Source: Actinomycetota bacterium (GTDB lineage: Bacteria > Actinomycetota > Nitriliruptoria > Nitriliruptorales > Nitriliruptoraceae). Taken from it: a stretch of 64,000 bases of DNA. The translations under genes were made by a program, and so were the position numbers. Location: positions 55,806-119,805 of the forward strand of contig JAHWKY010000014.1 in NCBI GenBank assembly GCA_019347575.1. The letters are read 5' to 3'. This document shows positions 8,135 to 17,069 of this stretch, in pieces (the first letter of the stretch is position 1; each line of letters opens with the position of its first letter). Under the pieces are notes generated by a model. That model did no database searches, was not told the origin of the DNA, and saw only the letters and a list, made by a program, of their open reading frames with translations.

Positions 8135-10218
8135 TCGTTGGTCCCCGTCGCGTCGGTGTTCACGTGGACCTCGAGCGTGACCGGCCGGGTGACGTCGCCC
8201 GTCACGAGCACCTGACCATCCTCGACGCGGACCTCGACGGGTGGGCCCGGGACTCCATCGGGTCCGAGCATCGGGTCGTTGCCCCCGCCCTCGACCGCCG
8301 CCGACACGATCCGCCAACCCTCGGGTACCCCGAGGCGGAGGGACAGGCGGTCCGCTATCGCCTTGGCCTGACGATGCAGCCGCAGCCGGTACACGAACCC
8401 AGTGTCGGTCGGCTGGATCTCCGTCGGTCCACCGAGGGCGTACGAGAACGATCGGGTCGACCGTGCCGGCGTCTCGACGACGTGATCGACGGCACGCAGG
8501 CCGTGCAGCTCCACGACCCGTGGAGATTCGAACAGGTCGCCGTCGGCGTTGGTGATGCGCAGGTCCGTCGTTCCGCGCGGCACCCAGAGGGTGAACCAGC
8601 TCCGGTTGAGCCCGCGGGGGCCGGTGAACGCCTCGACGAACCCTCGCCCCGGCTCGCTCGAGCCGAGGATGTAGATGTCGTGGCCGGTCGTGCCGAGCGG
8701 GTTCTCCACCGCGACGTCGACCGAGCCCTCCCGCCGGACGTGACCATCGTCGCCGGGGACGAGACGCAGATCGATGCCGACGCGGTGGGCGACGTGGACG
8801 TCGGACTTGTTGCCCGCACCGTTGTTGACCGTGAGCGCGAGGAAGTCCATCCCCTCCGGATCGCGCAGCTCACCCGCGATGCCGAGCTCCTCGAGGACGG
8901 CTTGCTCGTGGGGCTGGGTGCTGTAGATCTGTAGGTGCCCGGCACCGGCCGCGGTGCCCAGGTGACGCAGCATCGTCAGCGCGCTCCACCGCCCCGACGC
9001 GATGCCCCGGAACGCGGATTCCGCGACCGCCTGCAGGTAGATCTTTCGCTCGAGGGACTCGCCGCCCATGTGGTCGTAGGCATCCACCAGGAGCGTCGTC
9101 GCGAGCGCCGCCGGCGGGATCTCGCTCGGCATCACTCCGTCGGTGACCTCCGGCGGGACGACCACGGGGCCCAGCGGGGCGTGGGCGTAGGCGAGCCCGA
9201 GCGGATCGATGACGAGCACACCATCGAGGCGACGGCCGCGCTCGCGCTCGTACAGGTCCAACATCACCTCGGCGACGGTCGGGAGGTCGGGGTCGAGGTT
9301 GGCGTTGCCGAGGAAGGTCAGCGCCCCGGCCTTGCCGTAGCGCTCGACGAAGGCCGGCTCGACACCGCGCGGGAGCGGGACGTCGGCGTCGTCGGCGACG
9401 ACATCGGTCTGGTCGAGCACCTCGTAGCGCTCCGGACGACCGAGTTGGAACCCACCGTCCTCGAGGCGGATCGTCGTGAAGAACCCGATCAGTCCGCCGG
9501 TGCCACGGAGCTCGCCGGGGTTCTGCATCGCCAGGAAGTACTCGCGGGGTCCGTCCGCGCCGAAGAAGGACGGCAGGACCGACGCGAGCGCACGCGCATC
9601 CTCGACGAAGGCGAGCAGGCGTACCCCCTGGTCGAGCACCTCGGCCCGCCCCTGCAGCACCTGCTGGACGACTCCCGCGGCGGGGCGTGCTCGGAGCTCG
9701 CCCAGGGCCAGCTGGAGGGGCGCGACGTCGAGCGTGACGATGGCGTCGGCGACCTCCTCGACGCGCTGCAGGTCGAAGCGTCCGTCGGGGGTGCGTACGC
9801 CGCTACCGCGGTCGCCGCTCAGCTGCTGGAGCTGGCCCAGCGCGGTGGCGGCGATGGTCGCCGCCTCGTCGGCAGCCTCGATCCCGATCCGAGCGGTCAC
9901 GAGCGACCGCCGCGCCGGCGGCAGCTGCTCGGCGAGCGACCACACCGGCCCGTGCGCGACGGCGGAGGCCCGCGCAACCGACGAGGTCATCTCCTCGAGC
10001 GCGACTCCGAGCCGATCGGCGTCGCCCGCCTGCAACGCCGCCAGCCCCTCCGTCAGCGCAGCCCGGCCACGGTCGACGGAGTTCTGGACGATCACGAGCT
10101 CGCGCGCGAGGAGCCCGCCAACGAACAGGACCACCGCGACCACGCCGAGGGCGAGGTAGGACCACCAGGAGTCGGTCACCCGTCCCGCCCCGGCGCGATC
10201 CGTCGGGTCCGAGCTCAC
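8131..10218 (-). CDS. DUF4012 membrane-anchored protein
   Basis: 695 residues: a short cytosolic N-terminus, one membrane helix (about residues 17-40, YLALGVVAVVLFVGGLLA) and a large extracellular part. The central region with YFLAMQNPGELRGTGGLIGFF is the hallmark of DUF4012, a family found almost only in surface-polysaccharide loci of actinobacteria and other Gram-positive bacteria; its biochemical role is unknown. It overlaps the epimerase gene upstream by 4 bases, forming a three-gene block with the nucleotidyltransferase at 11207-11902. A role in assembling or attaching the glycan outside the membrane is plausible but inferred only from location. Confidence 0.85.
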   Translation of the reverse strand: MSSDPTDRAGAGRVTDSWWSYLALGVVAVVLFVGGLLARELVIVQNSVDRGRAALTEGLAALQAGDADRLGVALEEMTSSVARASAVAHGPVWSLAEQLPPARRSLVTARIGIEAADEAATIAATALGQLQQLSGDRGSGVRTPDGRFDLQRVEEVADAIVTLDVAPLQLALGELRARPAAGVVQQVLQGRAEVLDQGVRLLAFVEDARALASVLPSFFGADGPREYFLAMQNPGELRGTGGLIGFFTTIRLEDGGFQLGRPERYEVLDQTDVVADDADVPLPRGVEPAFVERYGKAGALTFLGNANLDPDLPTVAEVMLDLYERERGRRLDGVLVIDPLGLAYAHAPLGPVVVPPEVTDGVMPSEIPPAALATTLLVDAYDHMGGESLERKIYLQAVAESAFRGIASGRWSALTMLRHLGTAAGAGHLQIYSTQPHEQAVLEELGIAGELRDPEGMDFLALTVNNGAGNKSDVHVAHRVGIDLRLVPGDDGHVRREGSVDVAVENPLGTTGHDIYILGSSEPGRGFVEAFTGPRGLNRSWFTLWVPRGTTDLRITNADGDLFESPRVVELHGLRAVDHVVETPARSTRSFSYALGGPTEIQPTDTGFVYRLRLHRQAKAIADRLSLRLGVPEGWRIVSAAVEGGGNDPMLGPDGVPGPPVEVRVEDGQVLVTGDVTRPVTLEVHVNTDATGTNE

Positions 10219-11219
10219 CGAGCTGTCTCGAAGCCCGGGATGAACGGCGACCCGGGATCACGGTCGAGCTCGTCGCGGTACCACTCGATGGTCCGCTCCA
10301 GGCCCGATCGCAACGTGTGGCGCGGCTCCCAACCCAGCAGCTCGCGCGCCCTGCTGGCGTCGGCGTACATCCGCGGGATCTCGATCGGTCGCTCCGCCAG
10401 TACCCCGAGCTGCGCCTCGATCGGGTCGCCCATGAGCTCGAGGATGGTGGTGGCCAGCTCCGCGATGGCCACCTCCTCGCCACACCCGAGGTTGAGCAGC
10501 TCCCCCTCGACACCGGGCACGGTCGCTGCCCGCACGAGCCCGTCGACGAGGTCCTCGACGAAGTTGAACTCGCGGGTCTGCGTTCCACGGGTCATGAGGA
10601 GGGGCTGACCACGCAGACCGCGCAGGATGATCTCGGGGATCACCCGGTCCGGTGTCTGGGCGGGGCCGTAGGCGTTGAAGGGCCGGATCAGCACGGCGGG
10701 GAGTCCGCCGTGCTGCTGGCTCAGCCGGACGTACATCTCGGCGGTGTACTTGCTCACCGCGTAGGGCGACACCGGCCGGGGGTGATCGGACTCGCGGAAC
10801 GGCACGTCGATCGCCCCGTAGATCTCGGACGTGCCGACGTTGACGAAGCGGTCGAGTTGCCTGCTCGACAGGGCCTGGACGAGGTTGACCGTGCCCTGCA
10901 CGTTCACCTGCACGCACTCGTCGGTACGGGTCCAGGACTTGCCGACGTGCGTGTACGCCCCGAGGTGGAACACGACTCGGGGCGCGGCAGCCGAGACGAC
11001 CGCCTCCATGGCGGTGCGGTCGCTGAGGCTGCCCTCGTGGAGGGTGATCACATCGCGGAGCGAGGTGAGCCGGACCGGGTAGACGCTCGACACCCCGCTC
11101 GTCAGGACGTGCACGTCGGCGCCCTGGTCAACGAGGCGGCGCACCAGGTGCGAGCCGATGAAGCCGGAGCCACCGGTCACGAAGACCGGGACACCGGCCA
11201 GTTGGGTCACCTCCGCCAC
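10215..11219 (-). CDS. NAD-dependent nucleotide-sugar epimerase/dehydratase (extended SDR)
   Basis: 334 residues from GTG at 11219, or 331 from GTG at 11210 (which would give a 4-base overlap); the upstream arginine-rich frame lies inside the previous gene. NAD-binding FVTGGSGFIGSHL at the N-terminus, catalytic YAVSK about residue 150, and a NAYGPAQTPDRVIPEIILR region like GDP-mannose or CDP-/dTDP-glucose dehydratases. With the neighbouring nucleotidyltransferase it probably makes an activated modified sugar for this locus. Which sugar is formed cannot be deduced. Confidence 0.85.
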   Translation of the reverse strand: MAEVTQLAGVPVFVTGGSGFIGSHLVRRLVDQGADVHVLTSGVSSVYPVRLTSLRDVITLHEGSLSDRTAMEAVVSAAAPRVVFHLGAYTHVGKSWTRTDECVQVNVQGTVNLVQALSSRQLDRFVNVGTSEIYGAIDVPFRESDHPRPVSPYAVSKYTAEMYVRLSQQHGGLPAVLIRPFNAYGPAQTPDRVIPEIILRGLRGQPLLMTRGTQTREFNFVEDLVDGLVRAATVPGVEGELLNLGCGEEVAIAELATTILELMGDPIEAQLGVLAERPIEIPRMYADASRARELLGWEPRHTLRSGLERTIEWYRDELDRDPGSPFIPGFETAR

Positions 11220-11902
11220 GGCGCGACCCCCGGACCGGAGGCCAGCTCGGCCAGCTCGAGCGCGTCCTTGTACGTGTCGAGCGAGCGCCAGAAGCCACCG
11301 TGACGGTGGTGGTACAGCTCTCCTGCTGCGGCGAGCGCCGGCAGGACCTCGCGTTCGAGGTCCTCGCCCTGCCACAGCTCGAAGACCCGCTCGTCGAAGA
11401 CGAAGTAGCCCCCGTTGATGCGGTGGTCGTCCAGCTGCGGCTTCTCGTGGAAGTCCACGACCCGGTCGGTCGCGTCGATGTCGAGCGTCCCGTACGGCGA
11501 CGGCAGCGGCACCGAGGTGAGCGTCGCCGCTCCGGGATGGGACCGGTGGAACGCCAGGAGCTCGGCGAGGTCGACATCAGCGAGGCCGTCGGCGTAGTTG
11601 GCGAAGAAGGCGCCGTCGAGGAGGTGGCGGACCTTCGCGATGCGGCTGCCGGTCGCGGTTGCGTCACCGGTGTCGACGATCTCGACCGACCACGACCGGG
11701 GAAGTCGCCCCGCGAACTGCTCGATCTGCCCCGCCATGGCCCCTGCTGCGAGGACGAACTCGGTCCAGCCCTGGTCCGCGTAGATGCGCAGCAGGTGCAG
11801 CAGGACCGGCTCGCCCGCCACCTCGAGCAGCGGCTTCGGGACGGCGCGGGTATAGGGGTAGGCGCGGGTGCCCCGTCCCCCGCACAGGATCACGGTTCGC
11901 AT
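11207..11902 (-). CDS. Sugar-1-phosphate nucleotidyltransferase, glucose-1-phosphate cytidylyltransferase-like
   Basis: 231 residues from ATG at 11902; a GTG nine bases earlier is an alternative. The N-terminal NTP-binding loop reads VILCGGRGTRAYPYTRAVPKP and is followed by PLLEVAGEPVL. VDTGDATATGSRI and FANYADGLADVDL resemble the TG-x-x-T-x-TG and YGDGLAD stretches of RfbF-type CTP:glucose-1-phosphate enzymes. Makes an NDP-sugar, perhaps CDP-glucose, in the cytoplasm; the next gene would modify it. It is the first gene of a minus-strand block that also includes the DUF4012 protein. Nucleotide specificity is uncertain. Confidence 0.82.
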   Translation of the reverse strand: MRTVILCGGRGTRAYPYTRAVPKPLLEVAGEPVLLHLLRIYADQGWTEFVLAAGAMAGQIEQFAGRLPRSWSVEIVDTGDATATGSRIAKVRHLLDGAFFANYADGLADVDLAELLAFHRSHPGAATLTSVPLPSPYGTLDIDATDRVVDFHEKPQLDDHRINGGYFVFDERVFELWQGEDLEREVLPALAAAGELYHHRHGGFWRSLDTYKDALELAELASGPGVAPWRR

Positions 11903-11998
11903 GCGCCGCACGGTACCGGGTCGACCGGAGCGTCCTCACGCCGAGGACCGGACCCGACCCTCCCGGCATTACCGTCCCCCACGGCAGGAGGAGGCGAC

Positions 11999-12943
11999 GT
12001 GGGGTCGGACGACCGGGGCGTGACCGTCCTCGTAGCGACCCGCGCCTGGGGTACCTCCGTCGATCGGTTGCTGCGCGCCCTGGCGGATCTCGACGCCCCC
12101 GGTGTCCCTTGGCAGATCCTCGTCGTCGTCAACGCTCCGACCCCGGCCCCGTCCTCCGCGGCGACCCCGCCGGAGGCCACCGTCCCGGGCGTCGCCGTGC
12201 ACGTGATCCACGAGGGGCGGCGGGGCGCGAGCCACGCCCGCAACGCGGGTATCGATCACATCACCACTCCGTGGACGGCGCTGCTGGACGACGACGTCGT
12301 GCCCGACCGGGGCTGGCTGCGCGAGCTGATAGCAGGAGCGATCGACCACGGCTTCGATCTCGCGGGTGGGACCGTCCGGCTGGACCCGACCGTGCGGCTG
12401 CCGACCTGGCTTGAACCGTCGCTGCACGGCTTCGTGACCGCCATCGACCTCGGACCGGACGCCCGCCAGCTCGACACGGACGAGTTCGTGCTCACGGCGA
12501 ACACGATCGTCCGCACCGCGCTGCTCCGCACCCTGCGGTTCGATCCCCGCCTGGGTCCCCGCCCCGGCAGCCACCTCACCAACGACGACCTCGATCTCGT
12601 GCGACGCGCACGGTCGCTGGAAGCACGCATCGGCTGGATCCCGCGAGCTGCGGTCACCCACGACGTGCCGTCGGAACGGTTGCGGCTGAGGTGGCTGGTC
12701 GCCCGCGCGTACCAGCAGGGGCGGTCCGACCGACGCCTGCACGCCGAGGAGGCCGACGTCGCCCGGCTCGGCGGTGTGCGCGCCGGGTGGTGGTACCTGC
12801 GAGACCGCATCCACCACTGGTGGCGGCGACGCACCGGCACACGCTCGTTCGCGATCCGCGGGATGGTCGAGCTCGCACGCACCGTGGGGTGGTGGCGCGA
12901 GAGCCTGACGACGGTCGTCGAGCGCTACCGTCGCCGGCCGTGA
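11999..12943 (+). CDS. Glycosyltransferase, GT2 family
   Basis: 314 residues from GTG at 11999, placed by AGGAGGAGG six bases upstream. GT-A fold: VTVLVATRAWGTSVDRLL, then GASHARNAGID, the metal-binding region LDDDVVPDRGWL (about residue 100), and NDDLDLVRRA as the catalytic-base segment. Tail rich in W/R (HHWWRRRTGT), likely membrane-associated. It overlaps the next GT2 gene by 4 bases. Donor sugar unknown. Confidence 0.87.
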   Translation: MGSDDRGVTVLVATRAWGTSVDRLLRALADLDAPGVPWQILVVVNAPTPAPSSAATPPEATVPGVAVHVIHEGRRGASHARNAGIDHITTPWTALLDDDVVPDRGWLRELIAGAIDHGFDLAGGTVRLDPTVRLPTWLEPSLHGFVTAIDLGPDARQLDTDEFVLTANTIVRTALLRTLRFDPRLGPRPGSHLTNDDLDLVRRARSLEARIGWIPRAAVTHDVPSERLRLRWLVARAYQQGRSDRRLHAEEADVARLGGVRAGWWYLRDRIHHWWRRRTGTRSFAIRGMVELARTVGWWRESLTTVVERYRRRP

Positions 12944-13935
12944 CCTCGACCGACCCCTGCATCTCGGTGGTGGTGCCGACCTACCAGCGGCGCCACCACG
13001 TAGGTCTGACCGTGCGTGCGCTGCAGGCGCAGGACATCGAGCAGCCCTACGAGATCATCGTCGTCGACGACGGCACGACGGATGGGACCGCCGACATCCT
13101 GGAGGACTTCGCCCGGGACGACGCCCGGGTACACGTGCTCCGACGCCCACGGAACGAGGGACCGGGCCCGGCGCGCAACGCCGGGTGGCGGGCGGCGCGC
13201 GGCCACGTGGTCGCGTTCACCGACGACGACTGCGTCCCCGACCGAGGGTGGCTGGCGGCCGTCCTCGCTGCGTCGGATCGGGGAGCGGACGTCGTCATGG
13301 GAAGGACCTGCGCCGATCCCGACGGACTCGCGGCAGCGGGACCGTTCAGCCATTGGGTCGAGGTGGACGCGCCAGTGCCGTGGTTCCCGACCTGCAACAT
13401 CGCCTACCGCCGGTCGCTGTTGGAGGAACTGGGCGGCTTCGACGAATCCTTCTCGGCACAACTCCGGCTGAACTTCGGTGACGACACCGACCTGGGCTGG
13501 CGCGCCCTCGGGCGAGGAGCCGAAGCACGGTTCGCGCCCGACGCGGTGGTGGTGCACGAGGTGACCGCGTCGGACTTCGGGGCGTGGTGGCGGGCACGGT
13601 TCCGACGCGTTGGGGTCCCGGATGTGGTGGCACGGCACCCCGGCCTGCGCGCGCAGCTGCCGTGGCCGTGGGTCTACCAGCGGTCCCACCCGCCGGCCCT
13701 CCTCGGCGCCCTTGGCATGCTGGCCTGGTCGCTGCGACCGAGGTCATGGCGTCGAGCGCTGCTGGCCGCCGTGGCGTTGCTGCCGTACGTGCGCTTCCGG
13801 GTGCGTGGGGACGGCGTGCTGGCAGTGCGGGGCGCGACTCGCCCCACCGCTGTGGCGGGGCTGTTCGTCGGCGACGTGCTCGAGGCTGCGGTGACCGTCC
13901 GGGCAGCCGTGCGGGCCCACATCGTGCTCATCTGA
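12940..13935 (+). CDS. Glycosyltransferase, GT2 family
   Basis: 331 residues from GTG overlapping the previous stop (GTGA). Motifs: VVVPTYQRRHHVGLTV, IIVVDDGTTDGTADIL, FTDDDCVPDRGWL, TCNIAYRRSLLEELGGFDE and FGDDTDLGWRALGRGA. A C-terminal hydrophobic stretch and the ending AHIVLI suggest membrane contact. It resembles the GT2 at 24574-25560 and the C-terminal half of the fusion at 21036-23102, which have the same TCN(I/V)xY block and a similar hydrophobic end, so these three are likely paralogues. Ends 8 bases into the convergent methyltransferase gene. Confidence 0.88.
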   Translation: MTSTDPCISVVVPTYQRRHHVGLTVRALQAQDIEQPYEIIVVDDGTTDGTADILEDFARDDARVHVLRRPRNEGPGPARNAGWRAARGHVVAFTDDDCVPDRGWLAAVLAASDRGADVVMGRTCADPDGLAAAGPFSHWVEVDAPVPWFPTCNIAYRRSLLEELGGFDESFSAQLRLNFGDDTDLGWRALGRGAEARFAPDAVVVHEVTASDFGAWWRARFRRVGVPDVVARHPGLRAQLPWPWVYQRSHPPALLGALGMLAWSLRPRSWRRALLAAVALLPYVRFRVRGDGVLAVRGATRPTAVAGLFVGDVLEAAVTVRAAVRAHIVLI

Positions 13936-14743
13936 CCGCTTGCGCGGTGACCGCGGAGAACGGGACATGCGGGGAGCCAGCGACGAGGCGCCAGCCGAGG
14001 TGCTGGACGAGCCAGTGGAGCCGACCCCGTAGTCCCTCGGGCGCGGGCTCACCGGCGGGACCCCAGGGGATGCCCACTATCGTGCCCGGCTCGGTGTCGA
14101 ACCCGCTCTGGTGCAGCAGCTGAACGTGGCCACGCACGTTGGGGAGCCACCAGGTGCGATCGTGACCCACGATCCGCGCGAACGGAGTCCGCCGGTGCAG
14201 CAACGACGAGCGCGTGTCCACGTGCTCGACGGACAGCAGCTGGCCCGAGCAGACGCCGTGGATGGCGAGCAGCGCACCGAACGGATCGCGCAGGTGCTGC
14301 AGCAGGGCCCCACAGACGACGACGTCGAACATCCCGTGCACGCCGGGATCGAGGTCGTAGACGTTGCAGGTCAGCCGCTCGACCTGGCTGCTCAGCGCCC
14401 GATGCGCCACACGGAACCCATCACCGACGCGCTCGTCGCCCCGAAGGAGCTCCTCGGGGCGCTCACGCGGGAGCCAGTCGAGGTCGACCGCGTCATCGAG
14501 GTCGATCGCGACGACCTCGGCCGCTCCGCGGCGTTCGAGTTCGAAGGCGTAGAAGCCGTCGAACGTCGCCACGTCGAGACAGCGCTTGCCCCGGACGTCG
14601 GGCCAGGGGAGGTCGTCGACCACGGGCCGCAGGTCGAAGAAGCCGGGAGTGACCACGCCGGAACCGAGGTCGAGGGTGTGGTACCAGTGCGGGACCGCCG
14701 CGACCGCAGCGGCCAGCTCGCCCTCCACTCGCGGTGAGCGCAC
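13928..14743 (-). CDS. Class I SAM-dependent methyltransferase, glycan-locus paralogue 1
   Basis: 271 residues from GTG at 14743 (GGAGGAG just upstream). SAM-binding motif I reads KRCLDVATFDGFYAFELERR, followed by AEVVAIDLDDA; a conserved N-terminal block WYHTLDLGSGVVTPGFFD precedes it. Related to DUF1698/CmoB-like methyltransferases. Three more members sit at 18019, 25584 and 29490, each next to a glycosyltransferase, which argues for sugar rather than RNA methylation. Convergent with the GT2 gene at 12940. Acceptor unknown. Confidence 0.82.
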   Translation of the reverse strand: MRSPRVEGELAAAVAAVPHWYHTLDLGSGVVTPGFFDLRPVVDDLPWPDVRGKRCLDVATFDGFYAFELERRGAAEVVAIDLDDAVDLDWLPRERPEELLRGDERVGDGFRVAHRALSSQVERLTCNVYDLDPGVHGMFDVVVCGALLQHLRDPFGALLAIHGVCSGQLLSVEHVDTRSSLLHRRTPFARIVGHDRTWWLPNVRGHVQLLHQSGFDTEPGTIVGIPWGPAGEPAPEGLRGRLHWLVQHLGWRLVAGSPHVPFSAVTAQAVR

Positions 14744-14844
14744 GCTCCTCCATCCGCACGTCGGGGCGCGGAGCCTACTGCCACCCGGTCGCCCCCTGGC
14801 CGCCGCTACGTTCCCAGCCGGACTGCGTCCCCGCCGGAGGTCAC

Positions 14845-15522
14845 GTGAGCCGGCCCATCCTCGTCGTCTCCGCCTCACGGCACGCCGGGGGGGCGCACGT
14901 GGCCCACCAGTTGGCGCACCACCCCGACGTCCACCCGGTGCACGCCCGGGCCCTCGGCGGCACCGCGAGTACCGGGGTGCGCACACCCGACCGGGCGCGG
15001 TCACTGTCGCTGATCGACGCCCCACACGACCTCGATCCGTTGATCGGACCTCTCCCCGAGGTGGACGTCGTGCTGGTCGTGCGCGAGGGCCTCGACACGA
15101 TCGCGGCGGCGCGCCGCGACGGGATCGGCTTCGAGACGGCCATGCACGAGTGGCGCACGGGCACCCGCGCCATCCTCACCCTGATCGGCAAGCCGCTGCT
15201 GCCACGGGTCCGGGTCCAGCTCGTCCACTACGAGCGGTTCGTGGAGGAGCCGGTAGGCACGGGGTCCTCACTCGCGGCGTGGCTCGGACTGCCGTCCGCG
15301 GCTGGCCCCATCGGTTGGACGAAGGTCGTCCACGACGCGCGCAACGACAGCGGCTCGGACCTGACGGCACTCGAACGCGCGCGCTTCGCGTGTGCGTCCG
15401 CGACCCACGCACGCGCGCTCGGGTACCCCGTTCCGCCGATCCGCCCCGCGCTCGCACCGCTCGCCGTCGCGATCGAGGTGGGGTTCGCACTGCACCGAGC
15501 CTTCGGACGGCTCCTGGCGTGA
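14845..15522 (+). CDS. Sulfotransferase-like P-loop protein
   Basis: 225 residues from GTG after GGAGG. The start PILVVSASRHAGGAHVAHQL occupies the place of the PAPS 5'-phosphosulfate loop, and VHYERFVEEPVGTGSSLAAWL matches the sulfotransferase pattern in which a YExLV-like segment is followed by a helix and LGL. The 5' loop is degenerate (SRHAGGAH instead of RSGTT), so activity is unproven. Such proteins in surface-glycan clusters transfer sulfate from PAPS to sugars. Single gene between two minus-strand genes. Confidence 0.6.
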   Translation: MSRPILVVSASRHAGGAHVAHQLAHHPDVHPVHARALGGTASTGVRTPDRARSLSLIDAPHDLDPLIGPLPEVDVVLVVREGLDTIAAARRDGIGFETAMHEWRTGTRAILTLIGKPLLPRVRVQLVHYERFVEEPVGTGSSLAAWLGLPSAAGPIGWTKVVHDARNDSGSDLTALERARFACASATHARALGYPVPPIRPALAPLAVAIEVGFALHRAFGRLLA

Positions 15523-15539
15523 CGGGGGCAACGAACCCG

Positions 15540-17069
15540 TCACCTCGGCGTACCACGGTACAGGAGCAGCTGCGAGCCTCCGTCGTGCACCGTCTGCGAG
15601 ACGATGCCTCGCGCGCGGGCACGTCCCACGAGATCCCCCACGGTGAGGCGTCGGCCCGTGGCGTCGTTACCACCACCCGGATCGTCATCGGGGACGGTGA
15701 CCGCCACCAGCCGGGCGGAGCGTTCGAGCCGGTCGAGCAAGTCTCGCGGATCGGCGAGCCGCTCGATGGCGTCGAGGACCAACGCCCCGTCGTAGCCAGC
15801 GGGGAGCTCGTCGCGGCCGAGGTCGTGGATGGGCGCGTCGATCCCTCGCCGCTCGAGTCGCCACCTCAGGTAGCGGCCCGCGGGGCCGACCTCGGCGAAG
15901 TCGACGTGGTAGCCCTCATCGAGCAGTCCGAGCCCGTCCGCTCCGCCGCCCCCCGCGTCGAGCAAGCGCGCCCCACGGGGGACGTGCCGTCGCACCTCGT
16001 CGAGGTAGGGCTCGGTCCTTCCCGCGAGCGCGCTCGCGGTGAGGCCGTACAACCTCGCTTCCTCTGACGCCTCCGCGGCTGTGGCAGCGGCCGTCGACGC
16101 GGGGCGCAACAGCCGGGATGCGTCGAAGTCCTCGCCGAGGTAGCGCCGGAGATCCAGCAGGTGTTCGGCACGCGCCCAGGCTGCGAGGAAGTCATCGGCG
16201 ACCTGCTGCAGGTACCAGCGATCGGCGCGCCACTCGAGCGCGGCTCGGGCACGCGATCCCGCCGGAACCAGGTCGACCAGACGGGCCCATAGCGGCCGGA
16301 CGGAGGGCTGCGCGGCGGCGCGCGCGATCCGTTCGTGGAAGTACGGGGGGTCGAACCACGGATGGGTGTCCGCCATCAGCCGCTCTCCCACCGCGATGCC
16401 AGCGAACCGGTTCCGCAGCTGGTCGAAGTCGTAGCCGTGCAGGTGCTCGGCGATGGCCTGTGGTTCGTACAGCAGCACGAGGCCAGCCTCCCCGAGCCGG
16501 TAACCGAGGTCGAGATCCTCGTAGTAGAAGATGAAGTCGGGGTCGAACCCGCCGACGCGCTCGAACAGCGTCCGCTTGACCGACACGTTGCTGGAGTAGA
16601 ACCGACCGAAGCCCACGTCCCGGTGCGCCCACCCGTCGAGCTGGACGTAGTCGAACTGGGTCGCGGACCAGTCGAGCCACGAGCGGATCCGCCGTCCGCC
16701 AGCCTGGCGATGCCAGCGCACGTGCCCGAGCACCGCCACCTCTGGCTCCGGGTGCGCGGTGTGGAGATCGAGGTGTCCCTCGACGAGGACCGGCGTGGGG
16801 ATCATGTCGTCCCCGAGGAACAGCACCAGGTCGCGTTCCGTGGCGGCAACGGCCCGGTTCCGGGCCGCGCCGGGTCCCGCGTGCGCATCGACGAGGACGT
16901 GGTTCACGTCGAGATCGTCGGGAACCGCCTGGTCGAGGCCATCCACCGCGACCGCCACCTCGAAGCCCTGCACGGTCTGGGACCGGAGCGCCGCGATGGT
17001 CCGGCGCAGGATGTCCCAGCGGTCGCGCGTGGGGATCACGACCGTCAGGTCCTGGGGCGAGGAGCTCAT
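15540..17069 (-). CDS. Bifunctional protein: GT2 glycosyltransferase fused to SAM methyltransferase
   Basis: 509 residues. Residues about 1-290 are a GT2 transferase (VVIPTRDRWDILRRTI, FLGDDMIPTPVL, YSSNVSVKRTLFERVGGFD, YYEDLDLGYRLGEAG); residues about 345-505 are a class I methyltransferase fold (GARLLDAGGGGADGLGLLD as the SAM loop, LPAGYDGALVLDAIERL). A helical linker lies between. Last gene of the minus-strand block 15540-20273, overlapping the next upstream gene by 4 bases. The fusion suggests a sugar is added and then methylated, or the growing end is capped, by one polypeptide. Confidence 0.82.
   Translation of the reverse strand: MSSSPQDLTVVIPTRDRWDILRRTIAALRSQTVQGFEVAVAVDGLDQAVPDDLDVNHVLVDAHAGPGAARNRAVAATERDLVLFLGDDMIPTPVLVEGHLDLHTAHPEPEVAVLGHVRWHRQAGGRRIRSWLDWSATQFDYVQLDGWAHRDVGFGRFYSSNVSVKRTLFERVGGFDPDFIFYYEDLDLGYRLGEAGLVLLYEPQAIAEHLHGYDFDQLRNRFAGIAVGERLMADTHPWFDPPYFHERIARAAAQPSVRPLWARLVDLVPAGSRARAALEWRADRWYLQQVADDFLAAWARAEHLLDLRRYLGEDFDASRLLRPASTAAATAAEASEEARLYGLTASALAGRTEPYLDEVRRHVPRGARLLDAGGGGADGLGLLDEGYHVDFAEVGPAGRYLRWRLERRGIDAPIHDLGRDELPAGYDGALVLDAIERLADPRDLLDRLERSARLVAVTVPDDDPGGGNDATGRRLTVGDLVGRARARGIVSQTVHDGGSQLLLYRGTPR

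Noticed and set aside
14586..16067. Plus-strand 493-residue frame across the sulfotransferase and GT2-methyltransferase genes
   Set aside because: Arginine-rich translation without domains; both real genes there lie in other frames and have clear motifs.
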